Shown here one piece after another: positions 22,901 through 36,498 of a DNA stretch of 64,000 nucleotides. Source of the stretch: Streptomyces sp. NBC_00536 (lineage in GTDB: Bacteria > Actinomycetota > Actinomycetes > Streptomycetales > Streptomycetaceae); the NCBI RefSeq assembly GCF_036346295.1, contig NZ_CP107819.1, forward strand, positions 6,200,001 through 6,264,000. Reading direction: 5' to 3'. The position numbers and the translations under genes are program-made. The notes under the pieces were generated by a model, which saw nothing but the letters and a program-made list of their open reading frames with translations, searched no databases and had not been told where the DNA came from. Positions within the stretch are counted from its first letter, which is position 1; the number at the start of each line of letters is the position of its first letter.

Positions 22901-25900
22901 CCCCGACGGCACGGACACCCTCTCCCTCCAGCTCGCCGACACCACCGGCGCCCCCGTCGCCGCCGTCGGCCACCTGACGCTGCGGCCCGTCTCCGCCGAC
23001 CAGCTCGGCAGCGCACGCTCCGCCCACCACGAGTCCCTGTTCCGGATCGACTGGGCCACCGTGCCGCTGCCGTCCGACGCCCCCGCCGCCACGGACGAGT
23101 GGGCCGTCATCGGCGCGGACGGCGACGCCCGTACGGCCCTCCCCGGACGCGCGCACACCGGCCTGGACGCCCTCGGCGCGGCGGTCGACGCGGGCGCCCC
23201 GGCGCCCGCCCACGTCCTGGTGCACCACGCCCCCGGCGTCGCCACCACCGCCGACGCCGTCCACGCCGCCACCCACGAGGCACTGCGCCTCGTCCAGGCA
23301 TGGCTCGCCGACGACCGGTTCGCCGCGTCCCGCCTGGTGTTCGTCACCCGCGGCGCGATCGCCACCCAGAGCGACTGGGACCTCGCCGACCTGACCCACG
23401 CCCCCGTGTGGGGACTGGTGCGCACCGCCCAGTCCGAGAACCCCGACCGGTTCGTCCTCGTGGACCTCGACGCCGACCCGGCCTCGACGGACGCCCTCGC
23501 CGCGGCACTCGCCACCGGCGAGCCGCAGCTCGCGGTCCGCCGCGGCACCGTCCACGCCCCCCGCCTCGCCCGCGTCCCCGCCACGACCCCGCTGACCCCG
23601 CCTCCGGGCGAGTCCGCCTGGCGCATGGACATCGAGGACAAGGGCACCCTCGACCACCTCACCCTCGTCCCCAGCCCGGAGTCCGCGGCGCCCCTGGAGC
23701 CCGGCCAGGTCCGCGTCGCCGTCCGCGCCGCGGGCCTCAACTTCCGCGATGTGCTCAACGCCCTCGGCATGTACCCCGGCGACCCGGGCCTCATGGGCAG
23801 CGAAGGCGCCGGCATCGTGCTGGAGACCGGCCCCGGCGTCACCGGCCTCGCACCCGGCGACCGCGTCATGGGCATGCTGCCCGGCGCGTTCGGCCCGCTC
23901 GCGGTCGTCGACCGCCGCATGATCGCCCCGATGCCCGAGGGCTGGACCTTCGCCGAGGCCGCGTCCGTACCCATCGTCTTCATGACGGCGTACTACGCCC
24001 TCCACGACCTCGCCGGACTGCGCGACGGCGAATCCCTCCTCGTGCACGCCGCCGCCGGTGGCGTCGGCATGGCCGCCGTCCAGCTCGCCCGCCACTGGGG
24101 CGCCGACGTCTACGCGACGGCGAGCCCCGCCAAGTGGGACACCCTGCGCGCACTCGGCCTCGGCGACGACCGGATCGCCTCGTCCCGCACCCTCGACTTC
24201 GAGGAGACCTTCGCCGCGGCCACCGAGGGACGCGGCGTCGACGTCGTACTCGACTCGCTGGCCCGGGAGTTCGTCGACGCCTCCCTGCGGCTCCTGCCGC
24301 GCGGCGGACGCTTCGTCGAAATGGGCAAGACCGACGTCCGCTCCCCGCAGGACGTCGCCGACGCCCACCCGGGCGTCAGCTACCAGGCGTTCGACCTGAC
24401 CGAAGCCGGACTCGACCGCATCCAGGAGATGCTCACCGAGCTGCTCACCCTGTTCCGCTCCGGGGCCCTGCGCCCCGTACCGGTCTCCGCCTGGGACCTG
24501 CGGCAGGCCCCCGAGGCGTTCCGCTACCTCAGCCAGGCACGCCACGTCGGCAAGATCGTGCTCACCGTGCCCACCGAGTGGAACTCGCAGGGCACCGTCC
24601 TGATCACCGGCGGCACCGGCACCCTCGGCGCACTGGTCGCCCGGCACGCCGTCACCGCCCGCGGCGCCCGCCGCCTGCTCCTGACGAGCCGGCGCGGCGA
24701 GGCCGCCGCCGGAGCGGCCGAACTCGCAGCCGAACTGCGGGAGCTGGGCGCCGACGTCACCATCGCGGCCTGCGACGCCGCCGACCGCGACGCGCTCGCC
24801 GCGCTCATCGCGTCCGTACCGTCCGAGCACCCGCTCACCGCCGTCGTCCACACCGCCGGTGTCCTCGACGACGGCGTCGTCGACGCGCTGACCCCCGAGC
24901 GCCTGTCCACGGTCCTGCGCCCGAAGGTGGACGCCGCCTGGAACCTGCACGAGCTGACCCGTCACCTCGACCTGGCCGACTTCGTCCTGTTCTCCTCCGC
25001 CGCCGGCACCTTCGGCGGCGCCGGACAGGCCAACTACGCCGCCGCGAACGTCTTCCTGGACGCCCTCGCCCGCCACCGGCACGCCCACGGCCTCGCCGCC
25101 ACCTCCCTGGCCTGGGGCCTGTGGGCCGAGGCCAGCGGCATGACCGGCGAACTCGACACCGCCGACAAGGACCGGATGACGCGCTCCGGCGTCCTCGGCC
25201 TCTCCTCCGACGAGGGTGTGGCGCTGCTCGACACCGCACGGCTCACCGGCGACGCCCTCCTCGTCCCCATGCAGCTCGACCTCGCCCCGCTGCGCCGGGC
25301 CGACGCGAACACGGTCCCCGCCCTGCTGCGCGGCCTGGTCCGCGCCCCCGCCCGCAGGTCCGTCGGCGCCGCCGCCGCAGGCACCGGAACCCCGCTGGTG
25401 GAGCGGCTCGTACGGCTCCCCGAGAACGAGCGCGACCCGCTCCTGCTCGACCTCGTACGCCACCAGGTGGCGGCCGTACTCGGCCACGCCACCCCCGACG
25501 CCGTCGAGCCCACCCGCGCGTTCAAGGACCTCGGCTTCGACTCGCTGACCGCCGTGGAGTTCCGCAACCGGCTCGGCGCGACCGCCGGCATCCGGCTGCC
25601 CGCCACGCTCGTCTTCGACTACCCCACCCCCACGGTCCTGGCCGGCTACCTCAAGGACGAACTCCTCGGCTCCGAGGCCGCGGCCGCCCTGCCGAAGCTC
25701 GCCGCGACCGCCGTCGAGGCCGACGACCCCATCGCCATCGTCGCCATGAGCTGCCGCTTCCCCGGAGACGTCCGCACCCCCGAGGACCTGTGGGAACTCC
25801 TCGCCGAGGGACGCGACGGCATCTCCGACCTCCCCGACGACCGGGGCTGGGACACCGAGGCGCTGTACGACCCCGACCCCGACAGCCCCGGCACCTCCTA

Positions 25901-28900
25901 CGCCAGGGAGGGCGGATTCTTCTACGACGCCCACCGGTTCGACCCGGCGTTCTTCGGGATCAACCCGCGCGAGGCGCTCGCCATGGACCCGCAGCAGCGA
26001 CTGCTGCTGGAGACCTCCTGGGAGGCGTTCGAGCGGGCCGGGATCGACCCGACGGACCTGCGCGGCAAGCAGGTCGGCGTCTTCGTCGGCCAGATGCACA
26101 ACGACTACGTGTCCCGGCTGAACACCGTCCCCGAAGGCGTCGAGGGCTACCTCGGCACCGGCGGCTCCAGCAGCATCGCCTCCGGCCGCGTCTCCTACAC
26201 CTTCGGCTTCGAAGGCCCCGCCGTCACCGTCGACACGGCCTGCTCGTCGTCGCTGGTCGCCCTGCACCTCGCCGCCCAGGCCCTGCGCAACGGCGAGTGC
26301 TCGCTGGCCCTCGCGGGCGGCGTCACCATCATCACCACCCCCGACGTCTTCACCGAGTTCAGCCGTCAGCGCGGCCTCGCGAGCGACGGCCGCTGCAAGC
26401 CGTTCGCCGCGGCCGCCGACGGTACAGCGTGGGGCGAGGGCGTCGGCATGCTGCTCGTCGAGCGGCTCTCGGACGCCCGCCGGCACGGCCACCAGGTCCT
26501 GGCGGTCGTCCGGGGCACCGCCGTCAACCAGGACGGTGCCAGCAACGGCCTCACCGCCCCCAACGGCCCCTCGCAGCAGCGGGTCATCCGCCAGGCCCTC
26601 GCCAACGCGGGCCTGTCGGCCGCCGAGGTGGACGCCGTCGAGGCCCACGGCACGGGCACCCGGCTCGGCGACCCGATCGAGGCACAGGCGCTGCTCGCCA
26701 CCTACGGTCAGGACCGTCCCGAGGACAGCCCCCTGTGGCTGGGCTCCATCAAGTCCAACTTCGGTCACACGCAGGCCGCCGCCGGTGTCGCCGGAATCAT
26801 CAAGATGGTCCAGGCGATGCACCACGGCGTGCTGCCCAAGACCCTGCACGTGGACGCGCCGTCTCCGCATGTGGACTGGTCGGCGGGCGCGGTCTCGCTC
26901 CTCACCGAGCAGATGGCCTGGCCGGAGACCGGCCGTCCCCGCCGCGCGGGCGTGTCCTCGTTCGGCATGAGCGGCACGAACGCGCACGCCATCATCGAAC
27001 TCGCCCCGGACGTTGACGCGGACGCGGGCGCCCCGCGCGCCGACCGGCCGCAGCCGGCCCCGGCGGCCCTCCCGTGGAACCTGTCGGCCCGCACCCCGGA
27101 CGCCCTGCGCGCCCAGGGCGAGCGGCTGCTGTCCCACCTGGAGACCCACCCGGAGACGGCCCTCGCCGACATCGGCCACTCGCTGACGACCGGCCGCGCC
27201 CTCTTCGAGCACCGCGCCACGGTGGTGGCGGGCGACCGCGACGGCTTCCGCGCCGCGCTGGCCGCCCTCGCCGAAGGGCGCACCGCGGCCGGGCTGATCC
27301 AGGGCTCCGCCTCGGTCGGCGGGAAGCTGGCGTTCCTGTTCACGGGGCAGGGGAGTCAGCGGCTGGGGATGGGCCGTGAGCTGTACGAGGCGTATCCGGT
27401 GTTCGCGGATGCGCTGGATGCGGTGTGCGCGCGGCTTGAACTGCCGCTGAAGAGTGTCCTGTTCGGTACGGATGCGGGTTTGCTGGACGAGACCGCCCAC
27501 ACCCAGCCGGCGCTGTTCGCGGTCGAGGTGGCGCTGTTCCGTCTGGTCGAGTCATGGGGCGTGAAGCCTGACTTCCTGGCCGGTCATTCGATCGGTGAGA
27601 TCGCGGCCGCGCATGTCGCCGGGGTGCTGTCCCTGGACGATGCGTGCGCTCTGGTCGAGGCTCGTGGGCGGTTGATGCAGGCGCTGCCTGGTGGTGGCGT
27701 GATGATCGCGGTGCAGGCGTCGGAGGACGAGGTCCTGCCGCTGCTGACCGACGGGGTGAGCATTGCCGCGGTCAACGGCCCTCAGGCCGTGGTCATCGCT
27801 GGTGACGAGGCGGACGCGGTGGCGATCGCGGAGTCCTTCGCGGGGCGTAAGTCCAAGCGGCTCACGGTCAGTCACGCGTTCCATTCGCCCCACATGGACG
27901 GCATGTTGGAGGACTTCCGGGTTGTGGCGGGGGGTCTGTCGTACGGGACTCCGCGCATCCCCGTCGTCTCCAACCTCACCGGCGCTCTCGTCACCGACGA
28001 GATGGCCTCGGCGGACTTCTGGGTCCGTCACGTCCGTGAGGCCGTTCGCTTCCTGGACGGCATCCGCGCCCTGGAGGCCGTGGGGGTCACGACGTACATC
28101 GAACTCGGCCCCGACGGCGTCCTGTCGGCGATGGCCCAGGACTGCCTGACCGACGAGCAGGACCTCACCTTCGCCCCCGCCCTGCGGGCGGGCCGCGACG
28201 AGGCCGAGACGGTGCTCTCCGCGCTCGCGGCGGCTCACGTACGTGGTGTGCCCGTCGACTGGCAGGCGTTCTACGCCCCGGCCGGAGCCCAGCGCGTGCC
28301 CCTGCCGACGTACGCCTTCCAGCGCTCGGTCTACTGGCTGGACGCGGGCCGCCCGCAGGGCGACATCGCCTCGGTCGGACTCGGTGCGACGGATCACCCG
28401 CTGCTCGGCGCCGCGGTCGAACTGCCCGACTCGGACGGGTTCCTCTTCACCGGCCGCCTGTCGCTGGCCACCCACCCGTGGCTCGCCGACCACGCGGTCA
28501 TGGGCTCCGTGCTCCTTCCGGGCACGGCGTTCGTCGAACTCGCGCTGCGGGCCGGAGACCAGGTCGGCTGCGACCTGATCGATGAACTCACCCTCGAAGC
28601 ACCGCTGGTGCTGCCCCAGCACGGGGGCGTACAACTGCGGCTCACCGTCGGAACCGCCGACGCGACGGGCCGGTGCACCCTGGCGTTCCACTCCCGGACC
28701 GAGGACGTGGACGCCGGGACGCCGTGGACCCGCCACGCCGCCGGTGTGCTCGCGGTCGGAGCCGAGCGGATTCCGCAGAGCCTCACCGAATGGCCGCCGA
28801 CCGGGGCCGAATCCGTTCCGGTGGAGGGGCTGTACGAGGGCCTGGCCGAATCCGGCTTCGGATACGGTCCGGTCTTCCAGGGCCTGCGTGCTGCCTGGCG

Positions 28901-31900
28901 GCGCGACGGCGAGTATTACGCCGAGGTCGCACTGCCGGAGAGTGCGGAGGACGAGGCCGGACGCTTCGGCCTCCACCCGGCCCTGCTCGACGCGGCGCTG
29001 CACGCGCTGGGTCTGGGAAGCACGGACACCGAAGGCGGCGAAGGACGGCTGCCGTTCTCCTGGTCCGGTGTGCACCTGCACGCCGTCGGTGCCTCCGCGC
29101 TGCGCGTACGTCTCACCACGGCCCGAAGCGGTGAGGTGGCCCTGACCATTGCCGACGCGGCCGGAGAGCCGGTCGCCACGGTGGCCGGCCTCGCGCTGCG
29201 GGCCGTGAGCCGCGAGCAGCTGAGCACGGCACAGGACGTCACACGTGACGCGTTGTTCCGGGTGGACTGGACGGCGTTGCCTGCTGGTGGCGCGGTGGGT
29301 TCGGTGGACGACTGGATGATGTTGGGTGCGGGTTCGCAGGTGTATGCGGATCTTGCGGGGCTGGGTGTGGCTGTTGCAGAGGGCGGCGGAATTCCGGCGG
29401 CGCTGGTGGTGCCGTGTGCTCCGGAGTCGGCTGCGGATGATGTGGCGGGTGCGGTGCATGCGGAGGTCGAGCGTGCGCTGGGTCTCGTACAGGAGTGGTT
29501 GTCGGACGAGCGGTTCGCGGAGGCGCGTCTGGTGTTCCTGACGCGGGGTGCGGTGGCCGCGCGGGACGGGGACACGGTTGCCGGGCTGGTGCAGGCGGCT
29601 GTGCGGGGCCTGGTGCGTTCGGCGCAGTCGGAGAACCCGGGACGTTTCGGTCTGATCGATGTCGACGGTGACGTCGATGGCGATGTGGATGCGGAGGTGC
29701 TGTCGGCCGCGCTCGCTACCGGTGAGCCCGAGCTGGCGGTCCGCGAAGCGGCCTTGCTCGTGCCGCGCCTTGCCCGTGCTGCTGCCGTTGAGGGTGCCGG
29801 TCGTGAGCTGGATGCTGACGGCACGGTGCTGGTGACGGGTGCGAGTGGCACGCTGGGCGCTTTGTTCGCCCGTCATCTGGTGGTTGAGCGTGGTGTGCGG
29901 CGGCTGTTGTTGGTGAGCCGTCGTGGTGGGGCTGCGGAGGGTGCTGCTGAACTGGGCGCCGAGTTGGCTGGGTTGGGTGCTGATGTGCGGTGGGCGGCCT
30001 GTGATGTCGCCGACCGTGATGCGCTTCAGTCCGTCCTGGGCGAGATCCCTGCCGAGTATCCGCTGTCGGGTGTGGTGCATACCGCTGGTGTGCTCGATGA
30101 CGGTGTGGTGTCGTCGCTGACTCCTGAGCGGGTGTCGGCGGTACTGCGTCCGAAGGTGGATGCGGCCTGGAACCTGCACGAGCTGACCCGCGATCTCGAT
30201 CTCTCGCTCTTCGTGTTGTTCTCGTCGGCTGCCGGTGTGTTCGGTGGTGCCGGTCAGGCGAACTACGCGGCGGCGAACGTCTTCCTGGACGCGCTGGCCC
30301 AGCACCGCAGGGCGCAGGGATTGCAAGCGACCTCCCTCGCGTGGGGTCTGTGGGCCGGTGTGGGCGGCATGGGCGGTGACCTGACGGAGTCCGACCGCGA
30401 GCGCATCAACCGCGGCGGCATCACCGCTCTTGAGCCCGAGACCGGTCTCGCCCTCTTCGACGCCGCACAGCGCACCACCGACGCACTGCTCGTCCCCCTC
30501 CCGCTCGACCTGGCCGCCCTGCGCGCCCAGGCCCGCAGCGGAATGCTCCCGGACCTGCTGCGCGGCCTGGTCCGCGTACCGGTACGCCGGGCTGCGGGAC
30601 AGGGAAGCGCGGCCGGCGGGTCGGCACTCCGGACGCGACTGGCCGCCCTGCCGGCCGATGAGCGGGACGCGGCCCTGCTGGACCTGGTCCGGGCCGAGGT
30701 GGCGGCCGTACTCGGCCATGCGTCGACCGACGAGGTACCGGCCGACCGGGCGTTCAAGGAGCTCGGCTTCGACTCGCTGACCTCGGTCGAGCTGCGCAAC
30801 CGCCTCGGCGCGGCCACGGGCGAGCGTCTCTCCGCCACCCTCGTCTTCGACTACCCGACCCCGAACGCGCTCGCCGAGTTCCTGCGCGGCGAGGTGCTGG
30901 GCCTGGACGAGCCGACGGATACGGCCGCGATCGTTCCCGCGCACCTCGGGACATCGCTCGACGACGATCCGATCGCGATCGTCGGCATGAGCTGCCGGTA
31001 CCCGGGCGGGGTCGAGACCCCTGAGGACCTCTGGCGCCTGGTGGTGGGTGGCGGCGACGCCATCTCGGAGTTCCCGCAGGGGCGCGGCTGGGATCTTGAG
31101 TCGCTGTACGACCCGGACCCGGACGGCAAGGGCACCAGCTACACCCGGTCGGGTGGCTTCCTGCACGACGCGGGCCGGTTCGACCCGGCGTTCTTCGGGA
31201 TCTCGCCGCGCGAGGCCGTCGCGATGGACCCGCAGCAGCGGCTGCTCCTCGAAACCTCGTGGGAGGCGTTCGAGCGGGCCGGGATCGACCCGGCCTCGAT
31301 GCGCGGCAGCCGGACCGGTGTCTTCGCGGGCATCATGTACCACGACTACGCGACCCGGATCACCTCCGTCCCGGACGGGGTCGAGGGCTACCTCGGCACC
31401 GGAAACTCCGGCAGCATTGCTTCCGGCCGCGTCTCGTACGCCTTCGGCCTGGAGGGCCCGGCGGTCACCGTCGACACGGCCTGCTCGTCCTCGCTCGTCG
31501 CGCTGCACTGGGCGATCCAGGCGCTGCGCAACGGTGAGTGCACGATGGCCCTGGCCGGAGGCGTCACCGTCATGTCGACGCCGGGCACCTTCACCGAGTT
31601 CAGCCGCCAGCGCGGCCTGGCCGCCGACGGGCGCATCAAGTCCTTCGCGGCCGCGGCCGACGGCACCAGCTGGGCCGAAGGCGCGGGCATGCTGCTCGTC
31701 GAGCGGCTGTCGGAGGCACGGGCCAAGGGCCACCCGGTCCTGGCGATCGTGCGGGGCTCGGCGATCAACCAGGACGGTGCGAGCAACGGTCTGACCGCTC
31801 CGAACGGTCCCTCGCAGCAGCGGGTGATCCGCCAGGCCCTCGCAGGAGCCCGGCTGACCAGCGACCAGATCGACGTCGTGGAGGCACACGGCACCGGCAC

Positions 31901-34900
31901 CACCCTGGGCGACCCGATCGAGGCACAGGCACTCCTGGCCACGTACGGCCGCGAGCGCGAGGCGGACCAGCCGCTGTGGCTGGGCTCCATCAAGTCGAAC
32001 ATGGGCCACACGCAGGCCGCTGCCGGCGTCGCCGGGATCATCAAGATGATCATGGCCATCCGGCATGGTGTGCTGCCGAAGACCCTGCACGTCGACGAGC
32101 CGACTCCGCACGTGGACTGGGAGGCCGGTGCGGTCTCGCTGCTCACGGAGTCCGTCCCGTGGCCGGAGACGGGCCGTCCGCGCCGCGCCGGTGTGTCGTC
32201 GTTCGGCATCAGCGGCACCAACGCGCACACGATCATCGAGCAGGCGCCGGACGATCTCGTTCCGGCCCGTGGGGCCGAGCCGGACTCGTCGGGTGCGGGT
32301 TCGCGGGTGCTCCCGTTCGTGCTGTCGGCGAAGTCGGCGGGGGCGTTGCGCGGTCAGGCGGCGCGCCTGAAGGAGCATGTGGAGGCTTCGCCGGAAGTGG
32401 CGGGAGCCGGGGCTGTTGATGTGGCGTATTCGCTGGCGACGCGTCGTGCGGTCTTCGATCACCGTGCGGTGGTGGTGGCGGGTGACCGTGAGGAGTTGTT
32501 GCGTTCGCTGGCCGCTCTGGAGTCGGAGGAGGGCACGGCTGCTGGTCTGACGCGTGGGACGGCGGGTGGCGGAAAGCTCGCGTTCCTGTTCACGGGGCAG
32601 GGGAGTCAGCGGCTGGGGATGGGCCGTGAACTGTACGAGGCGTATCCCGTCTTCGCGGGGGCTCTGGACGCGGTGTGCGCCCGTCTGGAACTGCCGCTGA
32701 AGGACATGCTGTTCGGTACGGATGCGGGTCTGTTGAACGAGACCGCCCACACGCAGCCGGCGCTCTTCGCGGTCGAGGTGGCCCTCTTCCGGCTCGTGGA
32801 GAGCTGGGGTCTGAAGCCGGACTTCCTGGCGGGTCACTCGATCGGTGAGATCGCCGCCGCCCATGTGGCCGGTGTGCTGTCCCTGGACGACGCCTGCACG
32901 CTGGTCGAGGCTCGCGGACGGCTCATGCAGGCGCTGCCGACGGGCGGCGTGATGATCGCCGTACAGGCATCGGAAGCCGAAATCCTGCCGCTGCTGACCG
33001 ACCGGGTGAGCATTGCCGCGGTCAACGGCCCCCAGGCCGTGGTCATCGCGGGCGATGAGGCTGACGCACTGGCGATCGCCGAGTCGTTCACCGGCCGCAA
33101 GTCGAAGCGGCTCACGGTGAGTCACGCGTTCCATTCGCCGCACATGGACGGCATGCTCGCCGACTTCCGCAAGGTGGCGGAGGAGTTGTCGTACGAGGCT
33201 CCGCGCATCCCGGTCGTCTCGAACCTCACCGGGGCCCTGGTCACCGACGAGATGGGCTCGGCCGACTTCTGGGTGCGTCACGTCCGCGAGGCCGTCCGCT
33301 TCCTGGACGGAATCCGCGCCCTGGAGACCGCAGGCGTTACGGCGTACGTCGAACTCGGCCCCGACGGCGTCCTGTCGGCGATGGCCCAGGACTGCCTCAC
33401 CGGTGACGGCGCCACCTTCGCGCCTGCTCTCCGCAAGGGCCGCCCCGAGCCCGAGACGATCACTGCGGTTCTCGCTCTCGCCCACGCCCATGGCGCGTCC
33501 GTCGACTGGGAGACGTACTTCTCCGGCACCGGCGCCCGGCGCGTCGAGCTGCCGACCTACGCTTTCCAGCGTGACTGGTACTGGCTGAACTCGGCCGTGG
33601 TGCAGGCCGGTCCGGGCGACGCGACCGGGCTCGGGCTCGGCGCGACCGATCACCCCCTGCTCGGCGCGAGCGTCGAACTGCCCGACTCGGACGGCTTCCT
33701 GTTCACCAGCAGGCTGTCCCTCGCCACCCAGCCGTGGCTCGCGGACCACGCCGTCCTGGGGTCGGTCCTGCTCCCGGGCACGGCCTTCGTGGAACTCGCC
33801 GTCCGGGCGGGTGACCAGGTCGGCTGTGACGTACTGGAGGAGCTGACGCTGGAGGCGCCGCTGGTGGTGCCCGAGCGGGGCGGCGTACAGCTGCGGCTCA
33901 CCGTCGCCGCCGCCGACGGGTCGGGACGGCGAGGTCTGTCGCTGTACTCCCGCGACGAGGACGCTCCCGCCGACGAGCCGTGGACGCGCCACGCCAGCGG
34001 CGTGCTCGCCACCGGCGCGGCGGCCCCCGCCTTCGATTTCGCCGCCTGGCCCCCGGCCGGAGCCGATCCGGTCGACATCGACGGTCTGTACGAGGGCCTG
34101 GCCGCGGCCGGGTTCGACTACGGTCCGGCGTTCCAGGGCCTGCGTGCGGCATGGCTGCACGGTGACGCGGTGTACGCCGAAGTGAGCCTGGACGAGGAGT
34201 CCGCGGAATCGGCCGAATGGTTCGGGCTGCACCCGGCCCTCCTGGACGCGACGCTGCACGCGGCGGGTCTCGGCGGTCTCGTGGAGAGCACAGGTCAGGG
34301 ACGGCTTCCGTTCGCCTGGAGCAATGTGTCCCTGCACGCGGCCGGCGCGTCCGCGGTACGGGTCCGGCTGGCCCCGGCCGGCCGCGACGCGGTGTCGCTG
34401 CAACTCGCCGACGCGGCGGGCGCACCGGTCGCCTCGGTCGAATCGCTGGTGCTGCGGGCGGTCTCGCCCGACCAGATCGGCGCGGCGCGCGGCGGCCGGC
34501 ACGAGTCGCTCTTCCAGATCGACTGGACCGCTCTGCCGCTCGCCCCGGTGTCCGCCGCCGAACAGCGCCCCTGGGCCCTGCTGGCGGACGACGGGTCCGC
34601 TCACGCGGGACTCGATGCCGTGGGTATCCGTCACGAGGCCCACACCGGACTCGCGGCGCTCGCCGACGCTGCGCGGGCGGTACCCGAGCTGGTGTGCGTC
34701 CCGCTCTCCACGGCGGCCTCGCCGGACCTGGCGGGTGCGGTGCATACGGCGGTCGAGCGTGCGCTGGGTCTCGTACAGCAGTGGTTGTCGGACGAGCGGT
34801 TCGCGGATGCGCGTCTGGTGTTCCTGACGCAGGGTGCGGTGGCCGCGGTGCCGGGCGAGGACGTGACCGATCTGGTCCACGCTCCGGTGTGGGGCCTGGT

Positions 34901-36431
34901 GCGTTCCGCCCAGTCCGAGAACCCCGGCCGCTTCGTCCTGGCCGACACCGACGGTACCGACGCTTCCTACCGCGCCCTGACCGCCGCGCTCGCCTCGGGC
35001 GAGCCGGAGGTCACGGTGCGGGGCGGCGCGGTACGGGTGCCCAGGCTGACGCGCTCCGGCGCCGCTGTGGAGGCCGTGCCCGAACTCGCTTCTGGTGGCA
35101 CGGTGTTGGTGACGGGTGCGAGTGGGACGTTGGGTGGTTTGTTCGCCCGGCATTTGGTGGTTGAGCGTGGTGTGCGGCGGCTGTTGTTGGTGAGCCGTCG
35201 TGGTGGGGCTGCGGAGGGTGCTGCGGAGTTGTCGGCTGAGTTGGCCGGGCTGGGTGCTGATGTGCGGTGGGCGGCCTGTGATGTCGCCGACCGCGATGCG
35301 CTTGAGCGTGTTCTGGCCGGGATTCCGGCGGAGTATCCGTTGTCGGGTGTGGTGCATACGGCTGGTGTGCTGGACGACGGAGTGGTGTCGTCCCTGACGC
35401 CGGAGCGGGTGTCGGCGGTGCTGCGTCCGAAGGTGGATGCGGCCTGGAACCTGCACGAGCTGACCCGCGACCTGGATCTCTCGCTCTTCGTGTTGTTCTC
35501 GTCGGCTGCCGGTGTGTTCGGTGGTGCCGGTCAGGCGAACTACGCGGCTGCGAACGTGTTCCTGGACGCTCTGGCCCAGCACCGCAGGGCGCAGGGCCTG
35601 GCGGCGACCTCCCTCGCCTGGGGCCTGTGGGCCGAGTCCGGGGGCATGGCGGCCGGGCTGGACGCCGATGATGTGTCGCGTCTGGGGCGTGGTGGTGTCA
35701 GTGCGCTGTCCGCGCCGGAGGGTGTGGCGCTGTTCGATGCCGCGTCCGTGTCCGGGCAGGCCCTGTTCGTTCCGGTCAAGCTGGACCTGGCGGCCCTGCG
35801 AGCGCAGGCGGGCAGTGGGATGCTGCCGCCGCTGCTGAGCGGTCTCGTCCGTACCCCCACCCGCCGCGCCGCGGGCACCGGTGATACCGGTACGGACGGG
35901 GGGACCGGGCTGCGGGAACGCCTGGCCGGGCTCTCACCGGCCGCGCGGGACGAAGCGCTGCTGGAGCTGGTCTGCACGTACGTTGCGGCCGTGCTCGGCT
36001 TCGCCGGGCCCGAAGCGGTCGATCCGGCGCGGTCGTTCAGCGAGGTCGGCTTCGACTCGCTGACCGCCGTCGAGCTGCGCAACAGGCTCGGCGCCGCGAC
36101 CGGCGTACGGCTCCCTGCCACGCTCGTCTTCGACTACCCGACACCGGACGCGCTGGTGGAGTACCTGCGGGACGAGCTCTGGCAGGACGGCGCCGCGGCG
36201 GTTCCCCCGCTGCTCGCCGAACTCGACCGGCTGGAGAAGACGCTCGTAGCGTCCGTGCCCGACGACGACGGACGCACCCGTATCACCGAGCGCCTGCAGG
36301 CCCTGCTGGCCGCCTGGAGCGAGGCCGGCGAACCCGCGGACACCGGCGAAGCCGATGTGGCCGAGGCGCTTGAGACCGCGACCGACGATGACCTCTTCGA
36401 CTTCATCGGCAAGGAGTTCGGGATCTCGTGA
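13929..36431 (+). CDS. Type I modular PKS, four malonyl modules (DH-KR, DH-ER-KR, DH-KR, DH-KR)
   Basis: Giant protein of about 7500 residues. The frame opens at 13902, but the ATG at 13929 (MADQDK) is preferred: it follows a GGTGAGG site and gives the standard docking coiled coil. All four ATs carry GHSIG and HAFH (malonyl). Module 1: KS 14023-15300, AT 15713-16740, DH 16810-17680, KR 18300-18880, ACP Ser1776. Its DH has Asp998 instead of Gly in HxxxGxxxxP, and its KR has Ala1594 in place of the catalytic Ser (Tyr1607 kept). Module 2: KS 19429-20700, AT 21070-22110, DH 22165-23020, ER 23620-24565 ([17 protein letters not shown]), KR 24590-25190, ACP Ser3872, so fully reducing. Module 3: KS 25721-27000, AT 27317-28330, DH 28370-29240, KR 29820-30380, ACP Ser5616. 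Module 4: KS 30964-32240, AT 32570-33585, DH 33640-34490, KR 35098-35700, ACP Ser7377, then a C-terminal docking domain. All KRs have LDD (B-type), consistent with trans alkenes. Boundaries are approximate. Confidence 0.97.
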   Translation: MADQDKILGYLKRVTADLHQTRQRLREVEAQEPEPIAIVGMSCRFPGGIESPEGLWDLVAGGRDAITDFPTDRGWDIESLYDADPDQQGTSYTREGGFLDGVGKFDAAFFGISPRETLGMDPQQRLLLETSWETFERAGIDPATLRGSKAGVFIGTNGQDYPELLREVPKGVEGYLLTGNAASVVSGRISYTFGLEGPAVTVDTACSASLVALHLAVQALRNDECSLALAGGVTLMSSPRAFVQFSRQRGLAPDGRCKPFADGADGTGWGEGVGMLLVERLSDARRNGHPVLALVRGSAINQDGASNGLTAPNGPSQQRVIRQALTNAGLTPAQVDVVEAHGTGTTLGDPIEAQAILATYGQNRPDGRPLWLGSIKSNIGHTQAAAGVAGIIKMVLAMQHGVLPESLHIDQPSGNVDWAAGDVKLLTEAVPWPQTGQPRRAGVSSFGVSGTNAHTVIEQAPPVGEPQETGADGADGADGAPTAEAPEAASADASVTGPPAGATGPVPVLVSGHTDAALRAQAERLAAHLHAHPDLAADPETLTDLGFSLATSRSSLDRRAVLFGDRDSLLADLTALADGERPAGPVLGAVGEGKTAFLFTGQGSQRLGMGRELYATHPGFARALDEVRAELDQHLERPLFDVLFAAEGTPEADLLDETAYTQTALFAVEVALFRQLEQWGVGADFLIGHSIGELAAAHVSGVLTLADAAKLVAARGRLMQALPAGGAMIAVEATEDEVAPLLTGRVSIAAVNGPRSVVVSGDEDAATALAETLRARGRRTKRLTVSHAFHSPLMDGMLDAFREVAESVAYAPPVIPIVSNLTGASVTAEEICAADYWVRHVREAVRFLDGISRLSAQGVTTFIEVGPGGVLTALAQECVTGQDAVFVPVLRGERPEAAAFATAVAQAHVHGVRVDWSAVFAGRRATRVELPTYAFQRELYWPEQPTAWAGDVTAAGIGAADHPLLGAAIALADGDGHLFTGRLSLATHPWLADHTVMDTVLLPGTAFVELALQAGDHTGCDLLDELTLEAPLVLPPHGGVQIQLAVGAPDAEGRRSLTLHSRPEDAADDTWGEGAWTRHATGFLATAPQGAREPLADLTSWPPKDATKVDVEGLYEYLAGSGFAYGPVFQGLTGAWQRGEEVFAEVRLPEQAHAEAALFGLHPALLDAALHAVGIGSLLEETEHGRLPFSWSGVALRAVGARALRVRLAPAGNDTVSVTLADETGTPVASVDALLLRPVSPDQVHAARTAFHDSLFRVEWTGAPLPATTTVAAGQWALLGDCGTEFTTALPTAAAHADLAALGAALDAGGPVPRAVVVPFPASGAPSATPVDTALPAAVADALHRTLELAQAWLADDRFAASRLVFVTREAVATTAGSDVADLAHAPLWGLLRSAQSEHPDRFVLLDLDGREESLRALPAALATAEPQLALRAGTALVPRLARVAAAPGQEAPALDPDGTALVTGATGTLGGLVARHLVAEHGIRHLLLTSRRGEAAAGAAELLAELRELGAEVTLAACDAADRDALAAVIASVPSEHPLTAVVHTAGVLDDGVLEALTPERIDAVLPAKVDAAVHLHELTRELDLAAFVLFSAAAGTLGGPGQANYAAANTFLDALAHRRRAEGLPATALAWGLWAERSGMTGDLADADLERISRAGVAALSSAEGLALLDTARAVGDPTAVPMHLDLASLRHADASMVPALLRGLVRAPARKSALAADAAPAGGLTGRLLPLTAAERDRLLLDTVRVQVAAVLGYPGPEAVDPSRAFKELGFDSLTAVELRNRLGSATGVRLPATLVFDYPTPNALSAFLRTELLGDAADAAPVVAVTSVDDEPIVIVGMSCRYPGGVTTPEELWQLVSGSVDAISPFPTDRGWNLDALYDSDPGRAGTSYTREGGFLHDAADFDPDVFGINPREALAMDPHQRLLLETSWEAFEQAGIDPSSVRGSRTGVFAGVMYHDYLTRLPAVPEGLEGYLGTGTAGSVASGRISYTFGLEGPAVTVDTACSSSLVALHLAAQALRNGECDMALAGGVTVMSTPDTFIDFSRQRGLATNGRCKSFSADADGTGWAEGAGMILVERLSDARRNGHRILAVVRGTAVNQDGASNGLTAPNGPSQQRVIRQALANAGLTTADVDAVEAHGTGTTLGDPIEAQALLATYGQDRPDGRPLRLGSIKSNIGHTQAAAGAAGIIKMVLAMRHGVMPPSLHIGEPSPHIDWTAGAVSLLTEATEWPDAGRPRRAGISSFGVSGTNAHVIIEQPPAEEPATATGTGTGTGTGTGTGPGTDSGLPAGTPLPFVLSGRTPAALRAQAARLIDHLALRPEAAPADVALSLATTRTALDRRAAVVADDRTGLLAGLTALAEGHDSARLVQHTAADGRTAILFTGQGSQRPGMGRELYETYPAFAAALDAVCAALDPHLEQPLKDVLFTDDGDLLNRTGHTQPALFALETALYRLVESWGVRPDFVAGHSIGEITAAHVAGVLSLPDAAALVAARGRLMQELPEGGAMIALTATEDEVLPLLAGHEDRIGIAAVNSASSVVISGEESLALEIAAEFDRRGRRTKRLTVSHAFHSPLMDGMLDAFREVAESLTYRAPTIPVVTLLTGTVAGDELRTAGHWVSHVRAAVRFLDGIRTLDAEHVTTYLELGPQGVLSGLGRDCLTVAADPADPAVFVPALRRDRGEAEALTAAIAAVHTRGVPLDWSAYFAGTGARRVELPTYAFQRERFWLEAPVGYIGDVESAGLGAAHHPLLGAAVALADGEGFLFTGRLALDTHPWLADHAVMGNVLLPGTAFVELAIRAGDQAGCDLLEELTLEAPLILAPQAAARLQIVVGAPDGSGRRTLDVYSSDPDAPADEPWTRHASGVLATGAQAPAFDLTAWPPPGAEAVGVDGLYAHLGRGGFAYGPVFQGLRAAWLLGDDVYAEVALPDDRQAEAARFGLHPALLDAALHATFVQPSPEGDQQGRLPFSWRGVSLHAVGASALRVRLTPDGTDTLSLQLADTTGAPVAAVGHLTLRPVSADQLGSARSAHHESLFRIDWATVPLPSDAPAATDEWAVIGADGDARTALPGRAHTGLDALGAAVDAGAPAPAHVLVHHAPGVATTADAVHAATHEALRLVQAWLADDRFAASRLVFVTRGAIATQSDWDLADLTHAPVWGLVRTAQSENPDRFVLVDLDADPASTDALAAALATGEPQLAVRRGTVHAPRLARVPATTPLTPPPGESAWRMDIEDKGTLDHLTLVPSPESAAPLEPGQVRVAVRAAGLNFRDVLNALGMYPGDPGLMGSEGAGIVLETGPGVTGLAPGDRVMGMLPGAFGPLAVVDRRMIAPMPEGWTFAEAASVPIVFMTAYYALHDLAGLRDGESLLVHAAAGGVGMAAVQLARHWGADVYATASPAKWDTLRALGLGDDRIASSRTLDFEETFAAATEGRGVDVVLDSLAREFVDASLRLLPRGGRFVEMGKTDVRSPQDVADAHPGVSYQAFDLTEAGLDRIQEMLTELLTLFRSGALRPVPVSAWDLRQAPEAFRYLSQARHVGKIVLTVPTEWNSQGTVLITGGTGTLGALVARHAVTARGARRLLLTSRRGEAAAGAAELAAELRELGADVTIAACDAADRDALAALIASVPSEHPLTAVVHTAGVLDDGVVDALTPERLSTVLRPKVDAAWNLHELTRHLDLADFVLFSSAAGTFGGAGQANYAAANVFLDALARHRHAHGLAATSLAWGLWAEASGMTGELDTADKDRMTRSGVLGLSSDEGVALLDTARLTGDALLVPMQLDLAPLRRADANTVPALLRGLVRAPARRSVGAAAAGTGTPLVERLVRLPENERDPLLLDLVRHQVAAVLGHATPDAVEPTRAFKDLGFDSLTAVEFRNRLGATAGIRLPATLVFDYPTPTVLAGYLKDELLGSEAAAALPKLAATAVEADDPIAIVAMSCRFPGDVRTPEDLWELLAEGRDGISDLPDDRGWDTEALYDPDPDSPGTSYAREGGFFYDAHRFDPAFFGINPREALAMDPQQRLLLETSWEAFERAGIDPTDLRGKQVGVFVGQMHNDYVSRLNTVPEGVEGYLGTGGSSSIASGRVSYTFGFEGPAVTVDTACSSSLVALHLAAQALRNGECSLALAGGVTIITTPDVFTEFSRQRGLASDGRCKPFAAAADGTAWGEGVGMLLVERLSDARRHGHQVLAVVRGTAVNQDGASNGLTAPNGPSQQRVIRQALANAGLSAAEVDAVEAHGTGTRLGDPIEAQALLATYGQDRPEDSPLWLGSIKSNFGHTQAAAGVAGIIKMVQAMHHGVLPKTLHVDAPSPHVDWSAGAVSLLTEQMAWPETGRPRRAGVSSFGMSGTNAHAIIELAPDVDADAGAPRADRPQPAPAALPWNLSARTPDALRAQGERLLSHLETHPETALADIGHSLTTGRALFEHRATVVAGDRDGFRAALAALAEGRTAAGLIQGSASVGGKLAFLFTGQGSQRLGMGRELYEAYPVFADALDAVCARLELPLKSVLFGTDAGLLDETAHTQPALFAVEVALFRLVESWGVKPDFLAGHSIGEIAAAHVAGVLSLDDACALVEARGRLMQALPGGGVMIAVQASEDEVLPLLTDGVSIAAVNGPQAVVIAGDEADAVAIAESFAGRKSKRLTVSHAFHSPHMDGMLEDFRVVAGGLSYGTPRIPVVSNLTGALVTDEMASADFWVRHVREAVRFLDGIRALEAVGVTTYIELGPDGVLSAMAQDCLTDEQDLTFAPALRAGRDEAETVLSALAAAHVRGVPVDWQAFYAPAGAQRVPLPTYAFQRSVYWLDAGRPQGDIASVGLGATDHPLLGAAVELPDSDGFLFTGRLSLATHPWLADHAVMGSVLLPGTAFVELALRAGDQVGCDLIDELTLEAPLVLPQHGGVQLRLTVGTADATGRCTLAFHSRTEDVDAGTPWTRHAAGVLAVGAERIPQSLTEWPPTGAESVPVEGLYEGLAESGFGYGPVFQGLRAAWRRDGEYYAEVALPESAEDEAGRFGLHPALLDAALHALGLGSTDTEGGEGRLPFSWSGVHLHAVGASALRVRLTTARSGEVALTIADAAGEPVATVAGLALRAVSREQLSTAQDVTRDALFRVDWTALPAGGAVGSVDDWMMLGAGSQVYADLAGLGVAVAEGGGIPAALVVPCAPESAADDVAGAVHAEVERALGLVQEWLSDERFAEARLVFLTRGAVAARDGDTVAGLVQAAVRGLVRSAQSENPGRFGLIDVDGDVDGDVDAEVLSAALATGEPELAVREAALLVPRLARAAAVEGAGRELDADGTVLVTGASGTLGALFARHLVVERGVRRLLLVSRRGGAAEGAAELGAELAGLGADVRWAACDVADRDALQSVLGEIPAEYPLSGVVHTAGVLDDGVVSSLTPERVSAVLRPKVDAAWNLHELTRDLDLSLFVLFSSAAGVFGGAGQANYAAANVFLDALAQHRRAQGLQATSLAWGLWAGVGGMGGDLTESDRERINRGGITALEPETGLALFDAAQRTTDALLVPLPLDLAALRAQARSGMLPDLLRGLVRVPVRRAAGQGSAAGGSALRTRLAALPADERDAALLDLVRAEVAAVLGHASTDEVPADRAFKELGFDSLTSVELRNRLGAATGERLSATLVFDYPTPNALAEFLRGEVLGLDEPTDTAAIVPAHLGTSLDDDPIAIVGMSCRYPGGVETPEDLWRLVVGGGDAISEFPQGRGWDLESLYDPDPDGKGTSYTRSGGFLHDAGRFDPAFFGISPREAVAMDPQQRLLLETSWEAFERAGIDPASMRGSRTGVFAGIMYHDYATRITSVPDGVEGYLGTGNSGSIASGRVSYAFGLEGPAVTVDTACSSSLVALHWAIQALRNGECTMALAGGVTVMSTPGTFTEFSRQRGLAADGRIKSFAAAADGTSWAEGAGMLLVERLSEARAKGHPVLAIVRGSAINQDGASNGLTAPNGPSQQRVIRQALAGARLTSDQIDVVEAHGTGTTLGDPIEAQALLATYGREREADQPLWLGSIKSNMGHTQAAAGVAGIIKMIMAIRHGVLPKTLHVDEPTPHVDWEAGAVSLLTESVPWPETGRPRRAGVSSFGISGTNAHTIIEQAPDDLVPARGAEPDSSGAGSRVLPFVLSAKSAGALRGQAARLKEHVEASPEVAGAGAVDVAYSLATRRAVFDHRAVVVAGDREELLRSLAALESEEGTAAGLTRGTAGGGKLAFLFTGQGSQRLGMGRELYEAYPVFAGALDAVCARLELPLKDMLFGTDAGLLNETAHTQPALFAVEVALFRLVESWGLKPDFLAGHSIGEIAAAHVAGVLSLDDACTLVEARGRLMQALPTGGVMIAVQASEAEILPLLTDRVSIAAVNGPQAVVIAGDEADALAIAESFTGRKSKRLTVSHAFHSPHMDGMLADFRKVAEELSYEAPRIPVVSNLTGALVTDEMGSADFWVRHVREAVRFLDGIRALETAGVTAYVELGPDGVLSAMAQDCLTGDGATFAPALRKGRPEPETITAVLALAHAHGASVDWETYFSGTGARRVELPTYAFQRDWYWLNSAVVQAGPGDATGLGLGATDHPLLGASVELPDSDGFLFTSRLSLATQPWLADHAVLGSVLLPGTAFVELAVRAGDQVGCDVLEELTLEAPLVVPERGGVQLRLTVAAADGSGRRGLSLYSRDEDAPADEPWTRHASGVLATGAAAPAFDFAAWPPAGADPVDIDGLYEGLAAAGFDYGPAFQGLRAAWLHGDAVYAEVSLDEESAESAEWFGLHPALLDATLHAAGLGGLVESTGQGRLPFAWSNVSLHAAGASAVRVRLAPAGRDAVSLQLADAAGAPVASVESLVLRAVSPDQIGAARGGRHESLFQIDWTALPLAPVSAAEQRPWALLADDGSAHAGLDAVGIRHEAHTGLAALADAARAVPELVCVPLSTAASPDLAGAVHTAVERALGLVQQWLSDERFADARLVFLTQGAVAAVPGEDVTDLVHAPVWGLVRSAQSENPGRFVLADTDGTDASYRALTAALASGEPEVTVRGGAVRVPRLTRSGAAVEAVPELASGGTVLVTGASGTLGGLFARHLVVERGVRRLLLVSRRGGAAEGAAELSAELAGLGADVRWAACDVADRDALERVLAGIPAEYPLSGVVHTAGVLDDGVVSSLTPERVSAVLRPKVDAAWNLHELTRDLDLSLFVLFSSAAGVFGGAGQANYAAANVFLDALAQHRRAQGLAATSLAWGLWAESGGMAAGLDADDVSRLGRGGVSALSAPEGVALFDAASVSGQALFVPVKLDLAALRAQAGSGMLPPLLSGLVRTPTRRAAGTGDTGTDGGTGLRERLAGLSPAARDEALLELVCTYVAAVLGFAGPEAVDPARSFSEVGFDSLTAVELRNRLGAATGVRLPATLVFDYPTPDALVEYLRDELWQDGAAAVPPLLAELDRLEKTLVASVPDDDGRTRITERLQALLAAWSEAGEPADTGEADVAEALETATDDDLFDFIGKEFGIS
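20736..20783 (+). repeat. ACCGGC hexanucleotide tandem array in a KS-AT linker
   Basis: Five perfect ACCGGC units, then two ACCGGT and one CCCGGC, encode a Thr-Gly run just after the KS of module 2 in the third PKS gene. The repeat is in-frame and lies in an interdomain linker, where length change should be tolerated. It looks like replication slippage. Confidence 0.85.
26691..26949 (+). repeat. Near-identical KS tract shared with 42838-43096
   Basis: This 259-bp stretch of the KS of module 3 in the third PKS gene matches 42838-43096 (KS of the last module) with two mismatches by eye. A second shared block, 26358-26464 against 42505-42611, has one mismatch in 107 bp. The sequence between the blocks is more diverged. 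This indicates recent duplication or gene conversion between modules 16 kb apart. Confidence 0.85.
29250..30330 (+). repeat. KR-region tract shared with 40180-41270 and partly 34720-35670
   Basis: From the DH/KR boundary through the KR active site, this stretch is nearly the same DNA as 40180-41270; both begin with GCGTTGTTCCGGGTGG. The second half is also very close to 34720-35670. All copies use GTG/GGT/GCT-type codons with visibly less GC-biased third positions than the flanking DH and ACP sequence. Confidence 0.75.
35994..36116 (+). repeat. ACP tract shared with 41632-41754
   Basis: About 123 bp covering the ACP core and GFDSL site, matching 41632-41754 with a single mismatch by eye. The last ACP of the third PKS gene and the first ACP of the fourth are therefore recent copies or have been converted. 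Confidence 0.8.
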
Positions 36432-36498
36432 TGCGACGGCTCGGCTCCGCCCTTTCCGACGGCTCTGTCTTTCTGGCTTCTGTACGAGGGATGCACGC

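Noticed and set aside
14553..27500. 4315-codon minus-strand open frame
   Set aside because: Antisense to the third PKS gene. Its repeated segments mirror the KS, AT and KR domains on the other strand, and no independent motif is seen.
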